From Rhodoferax sp. U2-2l (GTDB lineage: Bacteria > Pseudomonadota > Gammaproteobacteria > Burkholderiales > Burkholderiaceae_C): 64,000 nucleotides of DNA. The notes beneath the pieces are model-generated. The model was given only the letters and a program-made list of their open reading frames with translations, did no database searches and was not told where the DNA came from. Positions 52,724 through 61,376 of this stretch are shown here, piece after piece. Positions within the stretch are counted from its first letter, which is position 1. The number at the start of each line of letters is the position of its first letter. The DNA lies in the NCBI RefSeq assembly GCF_020594515.1, contig NZ_JAJCTH010000005.1, positions 1 through 64,000 of the forward strand. The letters run 5' to 3'. Made by a program: the position numbers and the translations under genes.

Positions 52724-54531
52724 TGTGCGGCATTTGTGGAGAACTGCGTTTTGATGGCAAAACGCCCGACATGGGCGCCATTGGCCGCATGTCGGACCAG
52801 CTGGCACGCCGTGGCCCGGACCATGCCGGCACCTACAGCGACGGCCCGGTCGCCTTTGGGCACCGCCGCCTGTCGATCATCGATTTATCCGCCCACGCCC
52901 ACCAGCCAATGGTGGACGCCACGCTGCAGCTCACCCTGGTGTTCAACGGCACCATCTACAACTACCGCGAATTGCGCACCGAGTTGCAGGGGCTGGGTTA
53001 CCACTTTTTCAGCGAAGGTGACAGCGAAGTCATCATCAAAAGCTACCACGCCTGGGGTGACCAGTGTGTGAAGCGCTTCAAGGGCATGTTCGCCTTTTGC
53101 CTGTGGGACCAGCGCAGCAGCCAGTTCTTTTTGGCGCGTGACCGTTTTGGCATCAAGCCGCTGTACCTCACCCAGGACTGCCACCGCCTGCGCTTTGCCT
53201 CCAGCCTGCCCGCGCTGCTGGCCGGTGGCGGGGTCGACACCACGCTGGACGCCGTGGCACTGCACCACCATTTCACCCTGCACACGGTGGTGCCCGCGCC
53301 GCGCACCGTCTTGAAAGGCGTGCGCAAGTTGCCGCCCGCTACTACGCTGACGATCCAGCCCGATGGCCGGATGGACCAGCAGGTGTACTGGACGCTGGAC
53401 GCCACCCGCCCGGCGCAAGAAATACCCGAGCAAGACTGGCTGGCCGCCACACGCTACGCACTGGACCAAAGTGTGCACCGACGCCTGTTGGCCGCCGACG
53501 TGCCGGTGGGTGTGCTGCTCTCGGGCGGACTCGATTCCAGCCTGCTGGTGGGCCTGCTGGCCGAGCATGTGAAAGACCTGCGCACCTTCTCCATCGGTTT
53601 TGAAGACATGGGCAGCGGGACTGAGAAGGCCGACGAATTTGAATTCTCCGACCAGGTGGCCGCGCATTTCAAAACCCGCCATAAGCAGTACAGCATTCCC
53701 AACAGCGAGGTCCTCACCCGCCTGCCCGAAGCCATTGAGCAGATGACCGAACCGATGGCCAGCTACGACGTGATCGCGTTTTACCTGCTGGGCGAGCGGG
53801 TGGCCAAAGATGTCAAGGTGGTGATGAGCGGCCAGGGCGCCGACGAGGTGTTTGGCGGCTATTTCTGGTACCCCGAGATGGACGCGGCGCAAGGCACGCC
53901 GCTGCAGCGCTTCAGCCAGCACTACTTTGACCGCGACCACGCGGAATACCTGCAGATGATTACCCCCGCGTTCCAGGTGGGTGATGTCACCTCGGAGCTG
54001 GTGGCAAGTGAGCTTGCCAAGCCGCAAGCCGATGAATTTCTGGACGAAGTCTGGCGCTTTGACGCCACCACGCTGCTGGTGGACGACCCGGTCAAACGCG
54101 TCGACAACATGCCCATGGCCTGGGGGCTGGAGGTGCGCACGCCGTTCCTGGACCACGAGCTGGTGGAACTGGCCGCCAAGATGCCGCCCGCCCTCAAGCT
54201 CAAAGAAGGCGGCAAGTACCCGCTCAAAGCCATCGCCCGCGGCTTGATTCCCGATTCGGTGATTGACCGGCCCAAAGGCTACTTTCCGGTGCCGGCGCTG
54301 CGTTATGTGCGCGGGCCGTTTCTGGACAAGATGCGCGAGATTTTGATGTCTGAGGCGTGTTTGAAGCGCGGGCTGTACCAGCGCGACTATGTCGACAAAC
54401 TGCTGGCCGAGCCGGAAGCGCCCGAGGCCTTCACCCGCATCAACGGCAGCAAACTGTGGCACCTGGCGCTGCTGGAATGGTGGCTGCAGGTGCACGTTGA
54501 CCCCTATGGCGCGGGGAGAGGCGCCCCTTAG
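52723..54531 (+). CDS. Asparagine-synthase-type glutamine amidotransferase
   Basis: 602 residues of the AsnB/AsnO family. N-terminal class II glutaminase with Cys2 (MCGICGEL), RRGPDHAG and FNGTIYNYRELR; synthase domain with the PP-loop LLSGGLDSSLL (about 265), MSGQGADEVFGGYFWYP and LEVRTPFLDHELVELA. It most resembles the amidotransferase that makes N-acetylglutaminylglutamine amide, but the usual partner (GNAT/ATP-grasp fusion) is replaced by a different permuted ATP-grasp enzyme. Possible product: an amidated dipeptide osmolyte; inference only. Confidence 0.85.
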   Translation: MCGICGELRFDGKTPDMGAIGRMSDQLARRGPDHAGTYSDGPVAFGHRRLSIIDLSAHAHQPMVDATLQLTLVFNGTIYNYRELRTELQGLGYHFFSEGDSEVIIKSYHAWGDQCVKRFKGMFAFCLWDQRSSQFFLARDRFGIKPLYLTQDCHRLRFASSLPALLAGGGVDTTLDAVALHHHFTLHTVVPAPRTVLKGVRKLPPATTLTIQPDGRMDQQVYWTLDATRPAQEIPEQDWLAATRYALDQSVHRRLLAADVPVGVLLSGGLDSSLLVGLLAEHVKDLRTFSIGFEDMGSGTEKADEFEFSDQVAAHFKTRHKQYSIPNSEVLTRLPEAIEQMTEPMASYDVIAFYLLGERVAKDVKVVMSGQGADEVFGGYFWYPEMDAAQGTPLQRFSQHYFDRDHAEYLQMITPAFQVGDVTSELVASELAKPQADEFLDEVWRFDATTLLVDDPVKRVDNMPMAWGLEVRTPFLDHELVELAAKMPPALKLKEGGKYPLKAIARGLIPDSVIDRPKGYFPVPALRYVRGPFLDKMREILMSEACLKRGLYQRDYVDKLLAEPEAPEAFTRINGSKLWHLALLEWWLQVHVDPYGAGRGAP

Positions 54532-54651
54532 AATGTGATCCAAGTCAATTAATTGCTGGCCCGACAACAACACCACCCGGCACCGCCAGGGCGTTCCATC
54601 AAAAAAGGGGGAGGACTTGAACCATTTCAACATCGCGCACCTGGTGTCGCC

Positions 54652-56595
54652 ATGACCGACCCGGGCCATCACCCCCTTGGCCGCGCGTCCGCCAAAGCAC
54701 TGCTCAATTACGCCGTGGCGGCGCTGTTGATTGGCCCCGCCCTGACCCTGCTGCTGGCGGGTGTGTATGCACCCGACGTGGGCGTGATTTTTCTGGGCTC
54801 GATGTCGATGCTGGCGGTGGGCCTCATCGGTGGGCTGTTTCTGCAACGCGACCGGATCGGCCTGGCCATCCACACCCTGATCTACGGCGTCTGCCTGGCC
54901 GCCACGGTCATTGCCGTGTTCACTGGCGGCGTGCAGTCCCCAGCGATCATGCTTTACCCGGCGCTGATCCTGATGTACGGCGGGCTCAGCCAGGCCCGCG
55001 CCGGCATCCGTCTGGCGCTGCTGGTTTCGCTGCTGTGTGTGGGCCTGTGGCTGGCCGATGGGCAGGGTTGGCTGCCAGCAGCAACCCACGTGCCCTCCGC
55101 CATCCATCTGGTGCATGCTGTTCTGATCTTTGGGCTGATGGCGGCGCTGATGGCTTTCATCAACCAGGCCAGCTGGCGGCAGATGCACGCCTTGAACGCG
55201 GTGGGGCGCGAACTGTCCGACTACACCCAGCTGCTTGAGAAAAACACCGGCCTGCTGGAGCGTGCGCAAAGTATGGCCCACATGGGCAGCTGGGTGGGCG
55301 ATATTGCGGCCGACAAGATCACACCGACGCCCGCGGGTTGCCGCATTCTGGGTCTGCCGGTGGGGTCACAGCTCAGTTTTCGGCGCTACCTGGCGCATGT
55401 GCATGTGGACGACCGTGCTGCGGTCAAGACAAGCTGGCAGGCGGCGCTCACGCAAGGTCTTTTTGATGGTGAGCACCGCCTGATCGTCAACGGCAACGTG
55501 CAGTGGGTGCGCCAACGCGCCGAGATTGTGTTTGACAGCCATCACCAGCCCCAAAGCGCCCTGGGCATCGTGCAGGACATCACCCCCCACAAACGCACAC
55601 AAATGGCCCTGAAAGCCAGTGAGGAGCGCTACCGCACCCTGATCGAATGGTCGCCCGACGCGATTCTGGTGCACCGGCACACCCACATCATGTACGCCAA
55701 CCCGGCCGCCTTGAAGCTGTTTGGCGCGCCAGACCTGCAGAGCCTGCTGCGCAAACGCACCACTGACCTGATCCACCCGACCTGCCTGGAGAGCCAGCGC
55801 TCACGCATGATGCGCATTGAGCGGGGCGAGCCGCTGCCACCCACCGCCGAGGCGCGTTTTGTGAAGCTGGACAGCACCGAGATCGATGTGGAAGTGCAAG
55901 GCACGGCCATCGAATTTGACGGTGAGCCCGCCATCCACGTGTCGATTCGCGACATCACCCAACGCAAACAGCTTGAAAACGAGATCCGGCAACTGGCTTT
56001 CTACGACACCTTGACCACGCTGCCCAACCGGCGGCTGCTCGATGACCGGCTGGGCCAGGCCATCACCGCCAACCGGCGCAGCGGCCAGTTTGGCGCGCTG
56101 ATGTTTCTGGACCTGGACAACTTCAAGCCGCTCAACGACATCCACGGCCACGCGGTGGGCGACCTGCTGCTGGTGGAGGCCGCCAGCCGGCTCAAAACCT
56201 GTGTGCGCGAGATGGACACCGTGGCGCGTTTTGGCGGCGACGAGTTTGTGGTGCTGCTCGCCGAGCTGGACACCGACTGGCAAAAAGCCCGGCAAGTCGC
56301 CGACCAGATCGCCCGAAAAATCAAACTGGCCATGGCCAAACCCTACGTTCTGCCCACGCTCGGCCGGGCCGACCGCCCGCAGCGCATCGAACACCGCTGC
56401 ACCTCCAGCATCGGCGTGGTGGTCTTTGCCAGCGCCCATGCCCACGCCGACGAACTCACCAAATGGGCCGACGCCGCCATGTACCAGGCCAAGAACGAGG
56501 GCCGCAACCGGATCTGCTTCTCAGAGCACTCCGACAACGAGGTGCTGGATAACTACTTCTTTGATAACCATTTTCCCGATGACATCAAAGGCTAG
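54652..56595 (+). CDS. Membrane PAS-PAS-GGDEF diguanylate cyclase
   Basis: 647 residues from ATG 54652. There are about five to six N-terminal membrane helices (1-170), two PAS domains (about 195-320 and 325-450) and a GGDEF domain with intact GGDEF (about 527) and an upstream RxxD inhibitory site (REMD). It should synthesise c-di-GMP with product inhibition. No EAL domain. It has its own promoter after the amidotransferase gene (120-bp gap). Confidence 0.92.
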   Translation: MTDPGHHPLGRASAKALLNYAVAALLIGPALTLLLAGVYAPDVGVIFLGSMSMLAVGLIGGLFLQRDRIGLAIHTLIYGVCLAATVIAVFTGGVQSPAIMLYPALILMYGGLSQARAGIRLALLVSLLCVGLWLADGQGWLPAATHVPSAIHLVHAVLIFGLMAALMAFINQASWRQMHALNAVGRELSDYTQLLEKNTGLLERAQSMAHMGSWVGDIAADKITPTPAGCRILGLPVGSQLSFRRYLAHVHVDDRAAVKTSWQAALTQGLFDGEHRLIVNGNVQWVRQRAEIVFDSHHQPQSALGIVQDITPHKRTQMALKASEERYRTLIEWSPDAILVHRHTHIMYANPAALKLFGAPDLQSLLRKRTTDLIHPTCLESQRSRMMRIERGEPLPPTAEARFVKLDSTEIDVEVQGTAIEFDGEPAIHVSIRDITQRKQLENEIRQLAFYDTLTTLPNRRLLDDRLGQAITANRRSGQFGALMFLDLDNFKPLNDIHGHAVGDLLLVEAASRLKTCVREMDTVARFGGDEFVVLLAELDTDWQKARQVADQIARKIKLAMAKPYVLPTLGRADRPQRIEHRCTSSIGVVVFASAHAHADELTKWADAAMYQAKNEGRNRICFSEHSDNEVLDNYFFDNHFPDDIKG

Positions 56596-56615
56596 GGGCT
56601 GATGGGCGCGCGCTG

Positions 56616-57806
56616 TCAAACCAGCGCCAGCTTCAGGCGGCTGATGCCTTCGTCAATCTTGGCCACATCGGCGGTGGCAAACGAGAGGCGCAGCGTGGCG
56701 ATGTCGGGGTCGTGCGCGTAGAACGGCGCGCCGGGCACAAAGGCCACCAGTTTTTCAATGGCGCGTTTGGCAAAGGCGGCTGCATCCGCGCTCTGGCCGT
56801 TGGCACCGGTCAACCGCGCCCAAAAGAACATGCCGCCCTGTGGGGCGTTGAAGGCAATCGCCTCACCCAGCTCACGCGTCAGGCACTGCGCCATCACCCG
56901 CGCGCGCTCGGCGTAGGTTTGGCGCACCACGGCCAGCGTGGGGCCCAGGCGGTTCATCGTCAGGTACTGCGCGCAGATGGCTTGGGTGAGGTTGCTGGTG
57001 TGGGCGTCGCTGAACTGTTTGCACATCACCGCCTTGGCCAGCAGTTCGGGCGGCGCCACCATCCAGCCCACGCGCAGGCCGGGGCTTAAGATTTTGCTGA
57101 AACTTCCGGCATGCGCCAGCCACTCGCGGCTGCCGGGCACGCTGTCGCTCAAAGCCAGCAGGCTGGGTGGCGGTGCGGCGTCAAAGTACAGCTCGCCATA
57201 CGGATCGTCTTCCACCACCAGCGTTTGGGTGCGCACGGCTATTTCAAGAATTCGCTTGCGCCGCGCCAGGCTCAGTGTGGCGCCGCTGGGGTTGCTGAAG
57301 GTGGGAATCAGGTAGACCAGTTTGGGTTGGTGCTCTTCAATCAGTGCTTCCAGTTTGTCCACATCCACGCCATCGGCATCCACCGGCGCGCCGATGATGT
57401 GCGCGCCGTACAGGCGAAAGCACTGGATGGTGGCCAGGAAGGTGGGCGCTTCCACAATCACCTTGTCACCCGGTGAAATCAAACATTTGCCAATCAAATC
57501 AAGCGCTTGCTGGCTGCCGGTGGTGACGATCAGGCCGTCTGGCGCGACCGTGCTGCCTTTGCCAGCCATGAACGTGCTGATGCCTTCGCGCAGCGGGCCA
57601 TAGCCTTCGGTGGCGCCATATTGCAGCACCGGGCCGGGGTGGTTGGCCAGCACCGCTGCGCTGGCCTGGGCAATGCCCTCGGCGTCAAACAGCGCCGGGT
57701 CAGGAAAACCACCGGCAAAACTGATGATGCCGGGCTTGCCCAGCAGCTTGAACAATTCACGGATGGCGGAGGTTTCGACGTTTTGCAGGCGGTCGGCAAA
57801 TTGCAT
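56616..57806 (-). CDS. PLP-dependent class I/II aminotransferase (2-aminoadipate aminotransferase-like)
   Basis: 396 residues, fold type I, without the MocR DNA-binding domain. GGFPDPALFD, YGATEGYGPLREGIS, TTGSQQALDLIGK, PTFSNPSGATLS, DDPYGELYF, and SFSKILSPGLRVGW with the PLP Lys. It resembles LysN-type multifunctional aminotransferases acting on 2-aminoadipate, branched-chain or aromatic amino acids. Convergent with the GGDEF gene and divergent from the HDOD gene. Confidence 0.9.
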   Translation of the reverse strand: MQFADRLQNVETSAIRELFKLLGKPGIISFAGGFPDPALFDAEGIAQASAAVLANHPGPVLQYGATEGYGPLREGISTFMAGKGSTVAPDGLIVTTGSQQALDLIGKCLISPGDKVIVEAPTFLATIQCFRLYGAHIIGAPVDADGVDVDKLEALIEEHQPKLVYLIPTFSNPSGATLSLARRKRILEIAVRTQTLVVEDDPYGELYFDAAPPPSLLALSDSVPGSREWLAHAGSFSKILSPGLRVGWMVAPPELLAKAVMCKQFSDAHTSNLTQAICAQYLTMNRLGPTLAVVRQTYAERARVMAQCLTRELGEAIAFNAPQGGMFFWARLTGANGQSADAAAFAKRAIEKLVAFVPGAPFYAHDPDIATLRLSFATADVAKIDEGISRLKLALV

Positions 57807-57940
57807 GGGGCAAGGCTTTCAGGAGAGATCGATAAAAAAGCAGCTTCCAAGCGCTTGGGTGCACGGTTTGCGCGGCGCGGCAGCTGACAGATAGGGTAAA
57901 TTGTGACCGATTCGCCCGCCCCCTCTTCCCAGGAAAATCC

Positions 57941-58741
57941 ATGCACGGTCTTGATGCTTTTTTTGCCAACGTCCAACTGCCCTCGATGTCCGAGGTGGCG
58001 CACGAGCTGATCCAGACCCTCAACAGCGAGAACCCCGATGTGTTTGAGGTCAGCCAGATCATCAGTCGCGACCCGGCCCTGAGCGCGCGGCTTTTGCGGC
58101 TGGCCAACAGCGCCCAGTTTGGCCTGCCGCGCGGCGTGAGCACGCTGGACGAGGCGATCCAGATGGTCGGCCTGGGCCAGGTGCGTGCGCTGGCCCTGAG
58201 CGCCAGCCTGAGCGACGCGTTTGCACCGCTGCCGGGTCTTGAACTTCAAGCATTCTGGCAACACAGCATGGCCTGTGCCGGTTACGCCCAGTGGCTGGCG
58301 GGCGCACTGGACATGGACGGCCAGCAGGCCTGGCTGACCGGCATGATGCTGCGCCTGGGCGAGTTGCTGATTGGCCACGCCAACCCGCAAGCGCTGACCG
58401 AGATCGAGCGCCTGCCGCAGCCGCCCGGCGCCCGCTGGGAGCGCGAAAAACGCCTGATCGGCTTCTCTGAAGGCCAGATCACGGCCGAGCTGGCACGCCG
58501 CTGGAACTTTCCGATGCAGATCACCCAGGCGCTGGAGCGCGCCTACGACCCGCTGGTGGAGCAAGCCTTCTCGCGCCTGGGCGCGGTGGTCAACCTGGCC
58601 GGGCTGCTGGCCGACATGCCGGGCGCCGACGCGCTGGCGGTCGACGCCTTGCCGCATGACGTGATCGACGCCCTGGGGCTGGAGGTGCGCTGGATGAAAG
58701 CCACCTTCCCCAGCGCGGACAGCTTTTTCAGCCTGCCATAA
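57941..58741 (+). CDS. HDOD-domain signalling protein
   Basis: 266 residues. The HDOD fold starts at LPSMSEVAHELIQTLNSENP and includes ISRDPALSARLLRLANSA, TLDEAIQMVGLGQVRALALS and a helical C-terminus. It lacks the HD phosphohydrolase metal pair, as usual for HDOD, so it is a protein-interaction or signalling module, often tied to c-di-GMP or flagellar control. Four bp precede nth. Confidence 0.88.
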   Translation: MHGLDAFFANVQLPSMSEVAHELIQTLNSENPDVFEVSQIISRDPALSARLLRLANSAQFGLPRGVSTLDEAIQMVGLGQVRALALSASLSDAFAPLPGLELQAFWQHSMACAGYAQWLAGALDMDGQQAWLTGMMLRLGELLIGHANPQALTEIERLPQPPGARWEREKRLIGFSEGQITAELARRWNFPMQITQALERAYDPLVEQAFSRLGAVVNLAGLLADMPGADALAVDALPHDVIDALGLEVRWMKATFPSADSFFSLP

Positions 58742-58745
58742 ACCC

Positions 58746-59384
58746 ATGAAGCCCGCGCAGATCCAGACCTTTTTTGCCACCCTGGCCGCGGTCAACCCGC
58801 AGCCGCAGACCGAGCTGGAATTTGCCAGTGTGTTTGAGCTGCTGGCCGCCGTGCTGCTGTCGGCCCAGGCCACCGACGTGAGTGTCAACAAAGCCACCCG
58901 ACAACTGTTTCTGGTGGCCAACACGCCGCAAAAAATCCTCGACCTGGGTCAGGAGGGGCTGGAGAGCTACATCAAAACCATCGGCCTGTACCGCAGCAAA
59001 GCCAGACACCTGCTGCAAACCTGCCAGATGCTGGTGGACCTGCACGGTGGCCAGGTGCCGCGCACCCGCGAGGCGCTGGAAGCGCTGCCCGGCGTGGGCC
59101 GCAAAACCGCCAATGTGGTGCTCAACGTGGCTTTTGGCGAGCCCACCATGGCGGTGGACACGCACATTTTTCGCGTGGCCAACCGCACCGGCCTGGCACC
59201 GGGCAAAACGCCGCTGGCCGTTGAGCTGGCGCTGCTCAAGCGCATTCCGACCGAGTTCATGGTGCACGCCCACCACTGGCTGATCCTGCACGGGCGTTAT
59301 GTGTGCCAGGCGCGCACACCGCGCTGCTGGGACTGTGCGGTGGCCAACACCTGTGACTTCACGCCCAAAACCACCGCCAGGTAG
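58746..59384 (+). CDS. nth: Endonuclease III
   Basis: A 212-residue bifunctional DNA glycosylase/AP lyase removing oxidised pyrimidines. HhH motif LPGVGRKTANVVLN with catalytic Lys, the Asp in AVDTHIFRVANR, and the C-terminal 4Fe-4S loop C-x6-C-x2-C-x5-C (CQARTPRCWDCAVANTC). Coupled to the HDOD gene by a 4-bp gap. Confidence 0.95.
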   Translation: MKPAQIQTFFATLAAVNPQPQTELEFASVFELLAAVLLSAQATDVSVNKATRQLFLVANTPQKILDLGQEGLESYIKTIGLYRSKARHLLQTCQMLVDLHGGQVPRTREALEALPGVGRKTANVVLNVAFGEPTMAVDTHIFRVANRTGLAPGKTPLAVELALLKRIPTEFMVHAHHWLILHGRYVCQARTPRCWDCAVANTCDFTPKTTAR

Positions 59385-59446
59385 CGACCCGGTCGGTGCC
59401 TGATGGCGCCTCTGCGCCAGGACATGCAGCCGCTGACGCCAACCGG

Positions 59447-60022
59447 TCAACGCGTCGCACCCGCCAACACCAGCGACTGGCCAAAGGCGGGCGCCGCCTG
59501 CGGCCAGTCGGTGGCCTGGTCAATACGGCGCACGCCGCGCGCCAGCAGCGTGGCGGTGCGAATCACCCCGGCGTGGGTGACCCAGACCTGCGGTTGCGCG
59601 CTGGCCAGGGCTTCGTCCCAGACTTGTGCAACACGAGCCATCACCTGCGCCACACTCTCGGCGCCGCCAAAGCGGTGTTGCCAGAAGTCTGCCGTCCAGT
59701 CGTCCAGCGCCTGGCGCGGGATGCTGTCCCAACGCAGGCCCTCAAAGCGGCCGAAGTTCATCTCGACCAGGCGCGCATCGGTGTGACAGGTCACATCAGG
59801 CCGCAGCGCTTGCAGTGCTTTGGCAAGCTGCACACAGCGTTGTAGGGGGGAGCTCAGCAGCACCGCAGCGCGTGGCAGGTTTGGCGCCAAGGCCTGGGCG
59901 GCTTGTTGGGTGGCGCTGGCGCAGGCGGACACATCCAGCGCGCCGTAGCACACCCCTGGCGCAATCAGCGGCTGGGCGTGGCGCACCAGGTGCAAGGTGC
60001 GGGGTTGACGGTCAGGCGGCAT
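59447..60022 (-). CDS. cobC: Alpha-ribazole phosphatase / histidine phosphatase CobC
   Basis: 191 residues of the phosphoglycerate-mutase-like superfamily: VRHAQP with the phosphorylated His near the start, SSPLQRCVQLA with Arg, EMNFGRFEG and WVTHAGVIR with the second His. Removes phosphate from alpha-ribazole phosphate or adenosylcobalamin phosphate. Context (directly after cobS) supports cobC. Confidence 0.88.
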   Translation of the reverse strand: MPPDRQPRTLHLVRHAQPLIAPGVCYGALDVSACASATQQAAQALAPNLPRAAVLLSSPLQRCVQLAKALQALRPDVTCHTDARLVEMNFGRFEGLRWDSIPRQALDDWTADFWQHRFGGAESVAQVMARVAQVWDEALASAQPQVWVTHAGVIRTATLLARGVRRIDQATDWPQAAPAFGQSLVLAGATR

Positions 60023-60052
60023 GGGAAAAAATGCAAACGGCTGGCGCTGGCA

Positions 60053-60901
60053 TCACAGGCTGAGCGCCAACCCAAGGTAAAACGCCAGTTCACACACCTG
60101 TTGTATGGCGCCCAGGCAGTCACCGGTGAAGCCACCCAGGCGGCGCGCCAACCAGCGCGTCATCCACACCCACGCCAGCAACGAGGCCACCAGCGCATGG
60201 GCCAGCGCTTGCAGCAAATCTGCGCCAGACACGTCCAGCGAGACAAAGTCCGTCGCCGCCTGCGCATAGACCGTCAGCACGATGGCCGCAAGACACCACA
60301 TGAAGCCAGTCATGAGCGCGGCAAGGCTGATCTGGTCCGCCAGCGGCTTGGACTTGGAGCCCGCCGCATCGCCCACGTGGGTGAGCAGCCGGATGGTGAG
60401 CAGCGGCCAGGTGCGCGACACCACATGCGCCACAAACAGCGCCAGCACCAGCAGCGGCGCACTCACATCACCCAGCAGCCCGAGCAGCACCACCTTGGTC
60501 AGCAGCGCCAGAACCACCGCAATGGCGCCAAATGCGCCGACGCGCGAGTCTTTCATGATCTCCAGCGAACGGTTGCGGTCATAACTGCCGCCCAGCCCGT
60601 CCGCCACGTCGGCCAGGCCGTCTTCATGAAACGCACCGGTGAGCAGCACCGAGAACACCGTGCCCAAAGCCGCCGCCACCAGCGGTGCCGAGCCAGTGGC
60701 GGGCAACAGCATCAACAGCGCCGCCGTGAACGCAGCCACCAGCCCACCAACCAGCACGCCAACCCCCGGAAAGTGCCCGGCACTGGCGCGCAACATGGCC
60801 GGGCTGTACCCCACCCAAGCGGCCAGCGCCCCGGTGATGGGGATGCGGGTGAAGAACTGGATGCACAGGAGGTAGTGGCGAATGGCTTGGGTCATGGACA
60901 T
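60053..60901 (-). CDS. cobS: Adenosylcobinamide-GDP ribazoletransferase CobS
   Basis: 282 residues, polytopic. It joins adenosylcobinamide-GDP with alpha-ribazole in the inner membrane, the last step of B12 assembly. FFTRIPITG, HFPGVGVLVGG, GAFHEDGLADVADGLGG (metal-binding acids), MKDSRVGAFGAIAVVL. Start at ATG 60901 or the in-frame ATG 60895. 31 bp before cobC and 475 bp after cobT. Confidence 0.94.
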   Translation of the reverse strand: MSMTQAIRHYLLCIQFFTRIPITGALAAWVGYSPAMLRASAGHFPGVGVLVGGLVAAFTAALLMLLPATGSAPLVAAALGTVFSVLLTGAFHEDGLADVADGLGGSYDRNRSLEIMKDSRVGAFGAIAVVLALLTKVVLLGLLGDVSAPLLVLALFVAHVVSRTWPLLTIRLLTHVGDAAGSKSKPLADQISLAALMTGFMWCLAAIVLTVYAQAATDFVSLDVSGADLLQALAHALVASLLAWVWMTRWLARRLGGFTGDCLGAIQQVCELAFYLGLALSL

Positions 60902-60965
60902 GTCTGGTGCGACTTGAAGGGATCGATTGTCGGGCAGGGTTGATGAGCGTTGGCTTTTCCCCTAT

Positions 60966-60980
60966 CCCTCTGGGAGAGGG
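60966..60980. repeat. Short palindromic intergenic repeat
   Basis: CCCTCT-GGG-AGAGGG with a following CCAGGGTGAGGG. This wording is widespread as an intergenic repeat in many proteobacteria (recalled, not checked). It lies about 65 bp upstream of the cobS start. Confidence 0.45.
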
Positions 60981-61046
60981 CCAGGGTGAGGGCTTTGGCT
61001 TTCGCAGCGACGTTTGGACGAAACAGTGTCCGATCTGAAGCGTCAA

Positions 61047-61129
61047 GGGTCGCGGGTAGGGCGGATGTCGAGGCCGATTTCAAAAAGCGAAGCGTCATGA
61101 GGCCTCGGCGTCCGCCCTGCCCGCGGCCC
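61047..61129 (+). repeat. 83-nt hairpin element, copy 1 (29-bp stem, 25-nt loop)
   Basis: Arms 61047-61075 and 61101-61129 pair at all 29 positions. Four pairs are U-G wobbles on the plus strand (50/126, 57/119, 66/110, 68/108) and 25 are Watson-Crick. On the minus strand those four would be A-C mismatches. The 25-nt loop (61076-61100) ends AAAAAGCGAAGCGTCATGA and matches copy 2 at all but one position, whereas the stem sequence is unlike copy 2 apart from the closing GGCC pairs. This supports selection on structure on the plus strand. Confidence 0.8.
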
Positions 61130-61203
61130 GGTTCAGGCCACTGGCGTTTGACTGGCTGGATCTGCCAATTCAAAAAACCATCGACAAACGCAGTCAGCAC
61201 ACG

Positions 61204-61286
61204 CAGGCGGGGACGGGCTCAAGGCCCGGGCCTCATGACGCTTCGCTTTTTAAAATCGGCCCAAACCTTGAGCCCATCCCCGCCTG
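61204..61286 (-). repeat. 83-nt hairpin element, copy 2 (29-bp stem, 25-nt loop)
   Basis: Arms 61204-61232 and 61258-61286 pair at 29 of 29 positions as minus-strand RNA: 25 Watson-Crick and four G-U wobbles (214/276, 225/265, 226/264, 227/263). Same lengths as copy 1, opposite orientation, and the minus-strand loop contains AAAAAGCGAAGCGTCATGA. The stem is a different sequence (CAGGCGGGGA start). Copy 2 is in the sense of the cob transcript, copy 1 antisense to it. Confidence 0.8.
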
Positions 61287-61376
61287 GTTTTGTGGTGGGC
61301 GTTGCGCTGCCAATGGCCATTCACCAAAGACCAACAGCCATTGGTTCAAGGTCAATCAACAGCGCTAACCCAATGA

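Larger units (their letters stand above)
60902..61376. other. 475-bp cobT-cobS gap filled with repeat elements
   Basis: No gene is seen. It holds the CCCTCT/AGAGGG palindrome at 60966-60980, two 83-nt hairpins in opposite orientation (61047-61129, 61204-61286) and an 8-bp inverted repeat CCAATGGC/GCCATTGG (61310-61317, 61337-61344). Co-transcription of cobT and cobS would pass through all of them. Confidence 0.75.

Noticed and set aside
52885..55281. A 798-codon minus-strand frame
   Set aside because: Antisense to the amidotransferase and GGDEF genes; composition is that of a shadow frame.
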